NCBI RefSeq assembly: GCF_023278565.1
Contig: NC_064675.1
Location: forward strand, 7,254,001 to 7,318,000
From: Colletotrichum lupini
Lineage: Eukaryota; Ascomycota; Sordariomycetes; Glomerellales; Glomerellaceae
Direction: 5' to 3'
DNA: 64,000 nucleotides
Every line of letters begins with the position of its first letter. Position 1 is the first letter of the stretch. Shown here one piece after another: positions 11,057-22,213 of this stretch. Below the pieces are notes generated by a model. The model did no database searches, had not been told where the DNA came from, and worked only from the letters and a program-made list of their open reading frames with translations. The position numbers and the translations under genes are program-made.

Positions 11057-13426
11057 ATGACTAGCGTCGCGCGCTTCCTCTTCTCTTCTTCTTCTTCACT
11101 TCGTTTAGCCCACGTTTATCCCACAAGTCTTCGACGAGGAGCGTCTTCTGCCGCCTCAGCCTTCGCCCACTACCCTCCTCGACGACGACCTCCAACGTCC
11201 ACCACGCGACCCTACTCCTCGACGACTCCGGAGCGGTCGACCCTCGCCAAACCTCCCCCCACCCCCACTATCTCGCTTGCGACAATGGCCGACCAGATCA
11301 CGGCGCAGCTCGAGAAGCTTTCCGTGAGCAAGCTCGAGTCCTACCCCGGCTGCTACCCCGAAGTCAACCCCATCGACGTCTACCGCTCCCACATCACCTC
11401 GCTGCTGCAGCCTGTCACCGGCGTTGAGAGCACTATCATCTACAACGCCCTTCAATGGACCCAGAGCTTGGATAAAGGCGACTTGGTACTGGCTGTCCCT
11501 GCTCTTCGCATCAAGGGCAAGAAGCCTGCGGATCTCACTGCTGAGTGGCTCGACAAGGTCAGTTCTGAACCAAGATCATTGGAATCACCCGTACCCCCGG
11601 ATCAATGCGCGCTGGCTCTTTCTTGGTACAATCGAATATTGGGCTAACACACCTTGGTAACAGATCCCCGAGTCTCCCTTGATCGAGAAGCCCGTTTCTT
11701 TCCAGAATGGCACTTTCCTCCAGTTCTGGTTCAAGCCCGGCCCCCTTTCCCAGCTTCTGATCCCCCAGGTCCGCTCCCGTGGCGTCGACTTTGGCAAGAA
11801 CCCCAACAACGGCCTCAAGAACCCCGAAGACAAGTCCCAGGGCAAGAAGAAGATCATTGTCGAGTTCTCCTCCCCGAATATCGCGAAGCCTTTCCACGCT
11901 GGTCACTTGCGAAGCACCATCATTGGTGGCTTCATTGCCAACCTGTACGATGGCGCCGGCTGGGATGTGACCCGTATCAACTACCTTGGTGACTGGGGAA
12001 AGCAGTATGGTCTCTTGGCTCTGGGCTTTGAGAGGTTCGGTAGCGAGGAGGCGCTTGCCGCCGATCCCATCAACCATCTGTACGAGGTCTACGTCAAGAT
12101 CAACAGGGATATGGCCGACGAGAAGGATCAGATCACCGCAAAGGAGCAGGCTGGGGAGGACGTCACCGCGCTCAAGGACAACAGCCTCGACGAGCAGGCT
12201 CGCAAGTACTTCAAGGCCATGGTTGACGGAGACGACAAGGCTGTTGCTCAATGGAGACGATTCCGTGATCTCAGTATCAAGCGTTACAAGGAGACCTACG
12301 CCCGTCTCAACATCCACTTTGACGAGTACTCGGGCGAGTCCCAAGTCTCCGAGGAGGATATGGAGGCTGCTGCCAAAAAGCTCGAAGACATGAACATCTC
12401 CGAAAAGTCAGAAGGCGCTGTCATCATTGACTTCGCTAAGCACATTCCCGGAAAGCCGGGCAAGAGCTTGGAGCGCCCCATCATTCGCAAGAAGGACGGC
12501 ACAGCTCTGTACCTGACCCGTGATATCAGCGAGCTTCTCCACCGCCAAAAGAAGTACAACTTTGACCACATGATTTACGTCATTGCCTCTCAACAAGATT
12601 TGCACTTGAAGCAGCTCTTCAAGATCATCGAGCTTATGGGCCACGGCGAGACGGCCAAGAAGTGCCAGCACATCAACTTTGGTATGGTTCTGGGAATGAG
12701 CACCCGCAAGGGTACTGTCAAGTTCTTGGATGACATTCTGCGCGACGTCGGAGACAAGATGCACGAGGTGATGAAGAAGAATGAGGCCAAGTATGCTCAG
12801 GTTGCGGAACCGGAGGCTACGGCCGACATTCTTGGCATCAGCAGTGTGATGGTGCAGGATATGAGTGGAAAGAGGTATGTCGTCCGGACTTTTCCTTCCA
12901 GGCGCTTTCGGATGCACTGACACATTGGCCCAGGGTCAACAATTACAAGTTCGACATGGACACCATGACCTCGTTCGAGGGTGACACCGGACCGTACCTC
13001 CAGTACGCCCACGCTCGCCTGTGCTCCATCTTCCGCAAGGCTGGAGTCGCTGAGGAGGAGATTGCAAAGGCCGATCTTGGCTTGCTGACGGAGAAGCATG
13101 CTATTGAGCTGATCCGCGTCATTAGCCAGTACCCCGACGTTGTCCAGAACACTCTCAAGACCTTGGAGCCCACCACTGTGCTTACGTATCTGTTCCGCCT
13201 CACGCACGTCGTCAGCAGCAGTTACGATGTGTTGCGTATTGTTGGAAGCGAAGCTGAGCTCCAGAAGGCCCGCTTGGCGCTGTACATGGCCGCCAGGACC
13301 GTGCTCTTCAACGGCATGCGTCTCTTGGGACTGTCCCCTGTCGAGAGGTGAGTTCTTCTCCATACGCTGTCGCACGATGCCGTCTGGCATGTGAAACTTG
13401 ATGCTGACCACCCCACCAGAATGTGA
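11057..13426 (+). CDS. Arginyl-tRNA synthetase, probably dual-targeted; exons 11057..11557, 11664..12874, 12934..13347, 13420..13426
   Basis: The 710 aa class I synthetase charges tRNA-Arg with arginine. The HIGH motif is HAGHLRS (about residues 245-251) inside SSPNIAKPFHAGHLRSTIIG. The KMSKS-like loop is MSTRKG (about 512). A C-terminal DALR-type anticodon-binding region ends in PVERM. Introns of 106, 59 and 72 nt all have GT...AG ends; the last exon encodes only the end of R, then M and stop. The first in-frame ATG (11057) gives a 76-residue Ser/Arg-rich, acid-poor lead typical of a mitochondrial presequence. The second ATG (11285) starts MADQITAQLEKL, a normal cytosolic N-terminus. Two starts in one gene explain supply of both compartments; this is inference from sequence and from the known dual targeting of fungal ArgRS. 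Confidence 0.95.
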
Positions 13427-16208
13427 ACTGGCATCATGACGGAATCATGACTGTGAGAGACGAGAGTGGAGGGAAAAGTGGTCGTATAGAGAGGACTTGA
13501 ACAACTAAAAAGACAGCGGAGGATTATGAGCAGAGTGACCTACGGCCACAACAGTGTTCGTACCAATGACGAACACGGGCATAGGAGCTACTACTGCGTA
13601 ACAGGCCGGCACAACGGCTACTAGCCATCAGCCACATTGTGGTGCTATTCCATAATGGCCGACGGCACGAACCGGTGTGGCGTCGCACAAAGTCGAGACG
13701 TTTTCGATCAAAGAAGCCACCGACCGTTTCGGTGTACTACAAACCCCCGTGGCCGTCTGTGGCCGTCGTCGTTATCGTCGGACAGACAGCATGAGCCACA
13801 CAGGATTCGCGTGCACCAGCCCATTAGTGCTGAGTAATTGAAGAGACAATTTTTTTACCATTTACTACCCCAGATGGAGACGAAGGAGTCATTCAATCTG
13901 CAGTGAAGTTTGATGTGCAGTAGGGCTGGTTTCTCTGCAGATGCAGAAGCAGAGGCAACAACAGAAGTAGCAGCATACTGGATCTAGGCCAAGCTAAGCA
14001 CGGCATATGTCGAGAGGTCGCGACGAGAGTGTTTCGCAAGAAGCAGGAGATTCACCTACCTACACTCAGGTGAGAAAAGTCTGACCCATGACGACTGTCA
14101 AAGCAGAACTGCGCAGCGCGAGCTATGAGCCACAGTGCCACGACACCCACAATAGGTGGCCTCCCCTGACGCTCTCCCTCCAAGGAATCAAGAGGCGCTC
14201 GACAACTTGTCTAAGGTACCAACATGTGGCTTTTGTCTGACGCTCGGTGAATGGCGTGGGGGAGTTCCATTCCTGGGCGCCAACCAAGTGATCTTCCCGC
14301 TCGGATCCCGCTAGGGCGTACTAATCCCTGCCAACACCGAATCTTGCATATATCGAAATACTAGAGTTGCGATGGCTCTCGACGGCTCTGACTGGTTCTT
14401 ACTGGCTGTCGCTGGCTCTCACTCGATCTGCGGGTGGCTGTTGGCTACCAATTTCCGACTGCATAGCTTCCGCGACGCCGTGGCTTGCAGTTGATCGACG
14501 TCCACAATCTACACATTCAGAGTCGATGACTCTGTGAAGTCTCTGCCGACGTCTCCTGGCCAAGTGCCGGAGGAAACCCAAGAACAATATTGATGATTTA
14601 TCCCTACCTTGCGTTAGGCGTTGTGTGCTGTCTAAATGTCCAAGGCCGAGACTGACGTTTGCCCAGGCTCCGGAACACAATAGTAGCGGTGCATCCGGCG
14701 TGGGGCACCATGCGGATCGGCCTCAGCATCATGGCGGCATGCGAATACCTCGTCCTGATCTTTTCCAAGCTTCCGCTCAGGACAGAGCAGAATAGCGCGC
14801 AAACGAAGGAAGCGAAAACGTCAAGGAGTGGGCCAACGGCCCATCGGGTGTGCCTGGCCTAGCCCTAGAATGGTTCGAGAGAATTGTGACAGCAGCTTCT
14901 TCCCACAATTTTAGGCAATCGAGCAGTGCGATTTCTTCTGCTCGTATACTATCCTTGGTTTTAGCTGCAAAGCTAGCGTACTGCCCGGTGAAGTGGCTCG
15001 GTGTCTGTGCCGAGACCGGACGAGCCCCGACCTACGCTCCGGTAGCCCACCGCAACAGCTCTACCTGACGCCGGTGCCTAGGTGACTGGTTCAGACGCCC
15101 AGTCGACGAGGGCAGAGTGGGACGAGGATGATCCTGTTGCCCACCGCGGGCACTACGGACTTGGACATGGAACAGCTTGGTAGTCACGGTAGCGTGTTTA
15201 CTCCTTGCTGCAGTGAGATGTCGACTCGGCCAATCTTCTGGCCCCTGTGTTTGGAGCTCTCGCAGATGCAACGCGCATCCCACAGTCACCTCATATTCTA
15301 ACCGTCTCCTTGGGCCCTAAGCAGCCATGGTCAACCCTGCTGCAGTCCACGAGCCTGCATACCCTCCCACGCAAGATGCAAGGACGGGCATCGGTATTTG
15401 CTAGCACTCCGTGAGCTCCAGCTGGGGAGCTCTCGGGGATCTGCCTTTGCCCCTTCCTCGTCTCTTGAGGCGAACCGAGTGTCTGATCTCTGATGTACCT
15501 TTCAGGAAGCTCAATGCCCAGATGTCAGAACTCAACGAACCACTTGTCTGGGAAAGGAAGGGAAGGGAGCCAAGCGAGCGAGCAGCAGCACCAGCACCAG
15601 CAGCACCAGCACCACTACCATTAGCAAGCAGGCAAGCAGGCAAGCATAACGGCGGCGGCCGACATGCAAGCGCGGCACAAGTATCTTTTGCTATGTTGTC
15701 AAGGATTATACACCATCACCGGGGTCCAAGACTCTGGGCATCCGTTGTTGGACCATGGATGGCGGAATGGACGGCGAGGTGGACTGACAAGTTTGCCGCC
15801 GCCGCCCGCTGTGCGCCGATCCATGATAGTCGCAATAGGGTGGTATTGGACTTTTTGCCATGGCGCTTGGGGAATCCGGCGAGCGTCCATACTCGCGTGG
15901 TTCAGTCATGTTTCCAGACAAAGGGACCGTTGGCCGTTCCCCGTCGGTCCGCTTGGGCGTTCCATGACCGGATGGCTGAACGTGGCCCTCACTCTTCTTA
16001 ATAACAGCCGAGAGACACACCGTCCTCGAGACCCGTCATCGTGGTTCTTGTCGTTTCTGCTTTCCTGCATCAGCAGGTCTTATTCTTCACTCTCTTTTGT
16101 TCTTCACCCCTAATCGACCTTGACGTCGGTTCCCCCCTTTACCCTTCTTCATACTATACCGTAGACAACACTTAGTTGTATTCCCTAATATCACTTGGCC
16201 TTGTCACG
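13427..16208. other. 2.8 kb intergenic region, no supportable gene
   Basis: No convincing reading frame is seen. A 196-codon frame at 15411-16001 has no recognisable motif, a low-complexity Ala/Pro run and an overlapping frame of similar length, so I leave it out. A pyrimidine-rich stretch near 16100-16150 precedes the P450 start. Confidence 0.5.
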
Positions 16209-18287
16209 ATGGCCGTAGGCGTGGCAATCCTCGGCTTTATCCTCTTCTGCGCATGGCGCCTTTACTCCGCCATTCAGTTGAAGAAGAGGATTCCAGCGGG
16301 AGCAAAGCCTCTTCCTGGACCAAAGGGTAAGCTGTTACGACCACGACATGCCAACGATGGTATACAGACACTGACTTCAGCACAGGCCTGCCCTTTATTG
16401 GTCGCGTTCACGATGTTCCGGCAGAGGCGGCATGGATGAAGTTCCATGAATGGGGCCAGCAGTATGGCCCAATCTACGGGCAAGAGATGTTCGGTTCTTA
16501 CCACGTCTGGATCTCCTCTGAGCAAGTTGCTCACGACCTCCTTGGCCGTCGTAATGTCATCTACTCTGACCGGCCCATGATTCCTAACCTCCCGGATAAC
16601 CGCACCAGCGGCGACTACCTTGCTCTCCTTGGCCGGACAGGTACATCTTCTACTTGCCTCTCACCTAGATATACTCACTAACAATCCGGTCAGAAACATG
16701 GAAGCGCCAGCGCAAGCTTTGCCACCACCTCATGAACCAGAGCGACAAGCAGGAGCTCCACGCATACCCGAGCCGCGAGCGCGATCGTTTCCTGTGGCTT
16801 CTCTACCAGAAGCCTGCCGAGTATCGCGAGTACATCGAGCAGTTCACCAGCCGAACCGTCAGTCGCCTTTCTTGGGGTACCGCCCACCCGGCCAGAGTTC
16901 TGCGCAAGACCACCTTTGGCCTTCTCGAGACCATCTCCCCTGCCGGTGCTCTTCCTAATGTCATCTCCTTCCTCATGCACGTCCCCGCAGCGCTGTCGCC
17001 GTGGAAGAAGAAGGAGGCAGAGCGCCACGACATTGAGTCGAAGCAGTTCACGAGCAACGTCGACTTTGTCAAGGATCAGGTCGAGAAGGGTACCGCCGCG
17101 CCGAGCTTCATCAGCACGTTTATCAACGAGGGTCTCGGAAACGAAAAGGGCAAATGGGGCGACCTTGCGGAGGCTCAGAACGTCGTTGGTCTCATGGCCA
17201 TTGCTGGCGCCTTGACCATCGGTAGCCCCATCCAGAGTTTCCTCCTCGCCATGCTGCACTACCCCGAATGGCAGGCTCGCTTGCAGCAGGAGATTGACGA
17301 GAACTGCGAAGGCAGATGCCCTCAATGGTCGGATCGTGAGAAGTTGCCTTTATTGAGAGCTGTCGTCAAGGAAGTCATTCGGTGGAGACCCCCGGTTCCT
17401 ACTGGTACGTTTTGTGCCATCATAGTGGAAGTTTGTTTTTGAGTTCAGCGCGATTGACGTGACGTGCAGGCATTCCCCACGCTGTCGAAAAGGACGATGT
17501 TTACAACGGCTACTTTATCCCTGCCGGTGCCACGATTCATGCTCTTGAATGGTTAGTAGCTCGACACTAGGACCAAGTGTTCGTTCCATTACTAACGCAG
17601 CCTAGGGGCATCACTCGCGACGAGTCCGTCTACCCCGATGCTGAGACCTTCAACCCCGGACGCTGGGTGCAGCCTGAGTACCCTACCTACAAGGAGCCTC
17701 TCACTAGATTCCCCAACCTCGACGGCTTCAGTCAATTCGGTTTCGGACGCAGGACGTGCCAGGGTGTCCCCATTGTTGACCAGGACCTCTTCCTGTCCAT
17801 GGGAGGCATGGCCTGGGCTTTCAACATTCGCAAGAAGTTTAACGCCGACGGCACTGAGGTCCCCGTGCACTGGAACGACTACACCCCTCTCCTGATCGCC
17901 AAGCCCGCTTTCTTCGACTTTGACGTTGTCGCGCGCACGCCCGAAAAGGCCGACCTTATGAAGGCCATGTTCGATGCCGCTAAGGAGGAAGACGAGAATG
18001 AGGAGCTCATGATGAAGATGGGTATGCCTGACATCGACACCCGTAAGAAGAAGAGGGCTGCCATGTCTGTCAAGCCGCCTTCCGTCACGTTGAATCTCCG
18101 CCAAAGAAAGGAGGATGGCGAGCGCGAGAAGCAGTACCGCGAACACGAGCGCGACATCCCCGGATGCCCTGGCCGATGGGCGACTGAGAGCGACGTGGAT
18201 TCGGGTAACGAGAAGGGATATGTTGATGGAGAGGATAGCGCCAGCGCCAGCTGTTCTGGACGCTCGTCGCCGACGATGCTGTCGTAG
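16209..18287 (+). CDS. Cytochrome P450 monooxygenase with C-terminal extension; exons 16209..16326, 16386..16640, 16694..17404, 17470..17551, 17606..18287
   Basis: The 615 aa ER-anchored P450 has an N-terminal helix (VGVAILGFILFCAWRLY), the proline hinge (PLPGPKG), ExxR in EVIRWRPPVP, and the heme loop FGFGRRTCQG with Cys at about residue 440. It resembles fungal P450s usually labelled O-methylsterigmatocystin oxidoreductase-like. Four introns (59, 53, 65 and 54 nt) all join in frame. Two oddities are seen. The I-helix segment AGALTIGSP has Leu where most P450s have Asp/Glu. The protein continues about 100 residues past the usual end with a charged, low-complexity tail rich in E, K and R, ending SCSGRSSPTMLS. 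The start is the first ATG; upstream codons in frame lack an ATG. Substrate is unknown. Confidence 0.9.
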
Positions 18288-20134
18288 GATCACTATGGCT
18301 ATGGGCGTGAAGGTGATGAGTCTAATGAGGATGGATGGCAAGAATGTTTGATGATAGGGTAAGATACCGTTGAGATCATGGACGGCGCTGATGGATCATT
18401 CGGATTGATATCAGGGCCTTTTGTTTACGGGCTCATTTTTTCAAACGGAAAGATGCCGATGCTACTGAAGGAGCTGGTCATCTGGAGGTCTAGAATGTGA
18501 CATGGATGGATATACCTTCTACGATGTATGAATATAGAAATTTACACTTATACCACAATCATTCAAAAGAAAGAAAATCCAAACGACTCTCCAACTCATA
18601 GTGCCTAGCGTGAACAACGAGGTCATAGGCTGGGTGATGCAGAAACAACGCCGGCCCCGCAATTGCGATCCGCCGCGCACACTTCAGGTGGATCACGATA
18701 GCTTCACAAAAACCAAAAACATACAACACCAGGTGTGCGCTGGTCGTCACCGACCCAACTACTAATCCGGCCCTCATTGGCTTATCTATGGGGGAGCGGA
18801 CGGGATCCCGAGCTTTCCAATGGGTATGGTCGTATGTGGTGGTTGGAATTCGCGATGGTGCTCATCATCGACGTCGCAGACAACACCGTGATGCTGTCTT
18901 TCGCCACAACACAACCTCAACAAATCTGAAAGAAAATCCTCAAAAGAACACTAACGGCGTCTAGCGCTTCTCGAAACGGTGGCAAGAATCCAAACGGAAC
19001 GGTAGTGGAGCCCGTGGTCCCGTTGAGATCAGATCGTGACAGATATCCGTCCGTTCAACTTTCGGCGGCCTGCCGCTGGGGGTGTCACAGACTCACGTTC
19101 CCTTTGAGATGACTAAGCGGCGAACGGCATCTAGTGGATGGAAATTTGAATTACTGTGACTTTCCCAACGGGCAAAGAGCTGGTCGAAGCTGAGCTGAGC
19201 TGGAGCTGGAGCTTCAAGCTGGGTAGAGCTGGAGCTCCCAAAGGGGGGGCAGGGGGGCGAATGGCAAAGCTCTCCGACATGCCAAGCCCTACGCACAGGA
19301 TTCACGGTTCCGACGACCGCTACGGCCATCTCTGCCTTAGCTTCTTCTCGAGGCGATGGACGAATGGGGATTTGAGTACGTTTCGTCCTGGAAATGATGC
19401 GATTCGTCAGAGTACGGGAAGGGCGTCGAAGGGAGGTAGGTCCTGGACCTTTGACGCGCCGAACAGCGAACGGGCGGTGGCCCAAGGGGGATGAGATGTG
19501 TCAGAGGAGGAACGAGAGCCCGAGATCCATGACGGCCTGAAGGGTGTTGAGGTAGGTGATGGGATGGGATGATCTGAGATTTAGCCTCCTTTCAAACCCG
19601 TGGGGGAGGGAACACTCACCCAATGTAGTAGTAGCAGCTATCACCAAAGCTTGAAATGGGGGAGAGACGGGATGAACTCTGAGTTAATCGGGAATCGAAG
19701 CGGGCCCGAGGCCTTCCACTTTTCATGATTATTTGGCATTGTCGCCGACTTTAATTCGCCGCTCACTTGATTTCGCGATCTCGGAGTGGTCCCTTCTTTT
19801 TTTGAGTTGAAAGGTAGGCATTGTCGGGTTGCCGAGGGGATCTGGTTCCGCCCCAAGCTCTCACAATTAAGCTTAGAAGCTTTTGCTTATGTCCCAGAGC
19901 TTTGTGTTTGGACGACATTGACGGGTTTAATGTTTGTATTCTATCAAGATTAGCGTTTGTTTCAAGAGTCTCAAGACAGGATGTCCCCTTCACTCCCGTC
20001 TCGTTCGTTGATGTGTCTGAGAAGCAAAATTGCTGGGTTGAACTAAACGGCCTCGCGTACAAACGACCCTGATACTAGTCTATAACTCTGCTTACTTTCC
20101 GTCCGCTCCGTTAAGCATCATGTTCGCCTTTCTC
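18288..20134. other. Intergenic region left of the AT-rich block
   Basis: About 1.85 kb of normal base composition with no supportable gene. A short AGCTGG-rich low-complexity stretch lies near 19190-19240. Confidence 0.5.
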
Positions 20135-20200
20135 TTACTTCGATCGGGCGGTTGTAGCTTCCCGCTTCGCTAAGTCAGACCCCCGCTGTATTGTCGAGTC
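20135..20200 (-). pseudogene. 3' remnant of a small gene split by the TIR-bounded element
   Basis: On the minus strand this 66 bp is 22 codons ending in TAA (20137-20135). It begins with GACTCGA, which also occurs (as GATTCGA) at the other side of the block, 49644-49638. Placing this piece directly after the right-flank exon keeps the frame and gives a tail ending in ATTARSK before the stop. The join is inference; a 21-codon open stretch can arise by chance. Confidence 0.4.
20194..20200. repeat. Left target-site-duplication candidate (TCGAGTC)
   Basis: This heptamer matches TCGAATC at 49638-49644 in 6 of 7 positions, the difference being a G/A transition. Each copy abuts the outer edge of the inverted terminal repeats; the left side has an extra TATATA before the homology begins. 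Confidence 0.5.
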
Positions 20201-20206
20201 TATATA

Positions 20207-20293
20207 TAAACTAATAATAACCCCCCCTAATTAAGGTAAGAGTCCTGTGTATAATAGTAAGTATTTAAATATTAGTAGATCCTAGCTAAATTT
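20207..20293 (+). repeat. Left terminal inverted repeat of the 29 kb block
   Basis: It starts TAAACTAATAATAACCCCCC and includes GAGTCCTGTGTATAATAG. The reverse complement of 49550-49637 matches at about 93 percent over 87-88 bases with one single-base indel. Inward of this the two ends are unrelated. The conserved CTGTGT keeps TpG, so the ends suffered less RIP than the interior. Confidence 0.85.
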
Positions 20294-22213
20294 AATTAAT
20301 CGGACTTCGTTTTTTTTTTAAAGTACTCGGGTTAGAAATATTTTAAAAATAAATTATAGCTAATTAGGGTACTATTACTTAATTAAAGTCCGCTTTATAA
20401 AAAATAATTCTAATTTATACTTTTTTTTTACCCTAATTAAGTTATATCCTTTTTTTTAAATTTTTATATCCCTTTTTTTAAACTTCTACCCTTTATTACG
20501 ACTTTTATTAAAAAGATTTATTACGAAACTTATTATTATACTCGAAATTTATTAATAATTAATTAAAAATATTTCCGAATTAATTTTATAATACTTTTTT
20601 ATTATTATAATAATAATAGTTTTAAGTTTTATATTAATAATAAAAGAGGCTAGCCTAAGAATCTCTTTATATTTAAAACTAATAATATAAGTTTTATTTT
20701 TATTATTATAATTAAATACGCGATTTATTTATTTATTTTTATAATAATAAGGTTAAGTAATCTTATTATTAAAAGAACTTTATTACTATTACTTAGAGGT
20801 TAATAGCCTTTATTTTAATAGCTATTATTAGTCGTTTTTTAGTATATTTAAAAAGTATTTTAAAAAAGGTTATTATATTAACTTTACGATTTTTTATAAA
20901 AGATCCCTCTTTATTACTATCGACTTTAAAGTTATTTATAAATTACTTCTTATTTTATATTAATATTTTTAACTTTATTAATAATTTTTTATAAGATATT
21001 ACGCTAAAATAATATTATTTATAAAAGGCTAAGATACGTTTTTAAATACCCCCTAAAAGCCTAAAGTTATTATAAATAATAAGGCGTTATTTACTATCTT
21101 TTTTAAAAAAATAGTATTATAAATAAAAATATTTTTAAAATATTTCTAGTTTATAAAACTAATTATTTTTAATAAGACGTTACTTAAATAAAAATAAACG
21201 TTAAGCTCGGCCCTAAGGAGAGTTATAAGGTTTGTAAATTATAAAATATTATTAGTTATAATAAGTATAACTTATTCTTTAATTAACGCTCTTTTTAATC
21301 GGATTCTATAACTTATTCTTTTTTTAATATATATAAGCTAATTTATTTAGTATTTTATAAATACTATTATCTTAAGCTCGCGCTAAATAAAAATGTTTTT
21401 AGTAAGTTACTTTATTAATACTTATATATTATTATATTTAATATTAATTATTTTTAAAAAGTTTTAAAACTTTTAAATAAATAAGTTAAAATAGTAAAAT
21501 AGTTAAGGATAAGCTAGTTTAGCCTACCCTTATTAATAATTTTAATAATAATAAAACGGATTCCTAAATAAACCCCGCTATTTCTATTTAAATCTTTATT
21601 AAAAATATAAATAAATAAAAAATATAATTAAAAGTTAAGGGATAATAGGGAGTAATTAGTCTAGGGAAGTTTATAAGTAAAGAGTTTATTAAAATTAAAG
21701 TATTTTATTTACTTTTTTAAAATAGTACTATATAAATTAAGAATGCCGTAGTATTATAAATAGATATTTATAATAAATATATAAATATAAGTTAAGGCTA
21801 TAAATACTAAGTAAATAATATATTAATTATAAAACTTTCCTAAGAATTTCCTAAAAATTTCCTAACAGTTTCCTAAAAGTTTCTTCAGTTTTTTTTAAAA
21901 GTTTTTTAAAAATTTCCTAAAGGTTTCTTAGAAATTTCTTAAAAGTTTCTTAAAAATTTCCTTAATATGTTTTAAATATTTCCTTAGTATTTCCTTAATA
22001 TATTTTAAATATTTCCTTAATATATCTTAAATATTTTTTAAATATTTCTATTTTTCTAATTTCTATAATATTTATAAATATAAATTAATTAATAAATAAT
22101 ACAATAATAAATTATTAACTTATTTTAATAAATTATAAGCTTATTATATAATCATATATTTAATATAATTTACTATTTATAATTATAATATTAATATTTG
22201 AAAATAATATATA
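20294..22213. other. Unassigned RIP-degraded sequence, probable host-element interior (left)
   Basis: About 1.9 kb between the left inverted repeat and the first nested DNA element. No reading frame survives and I recognise no domain. It is one of six residual pieces not explained by nested insertions. Confidence 0.5.
21836..22050. repeat. Degenerate short tandem repeats
   Basis: Units of about 11-12 bases of the form TTTCCTAAAAA/TTTCTTAAAAG repeat from 21836 to about 21960. They are followed by about four units of a ~22 base unit of the form ATATTTCCTTAATATATTTTAA. They end just before the first nested DNA element. Confidence 0.7.

Noticed and set aside
15411..16001. 196-codon plus-strand open frame
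   Set aside because: Low-complexity Ala/Pro run, overlapping frames of similar length and no family features; more likely P450 upstream sequence.
16176..16208. Upstream start for the first P450
   Set aside because: The extension begins with TTG, not ATG; the first ATG at 16209 gives a normal membrane-anchor N-terminus.
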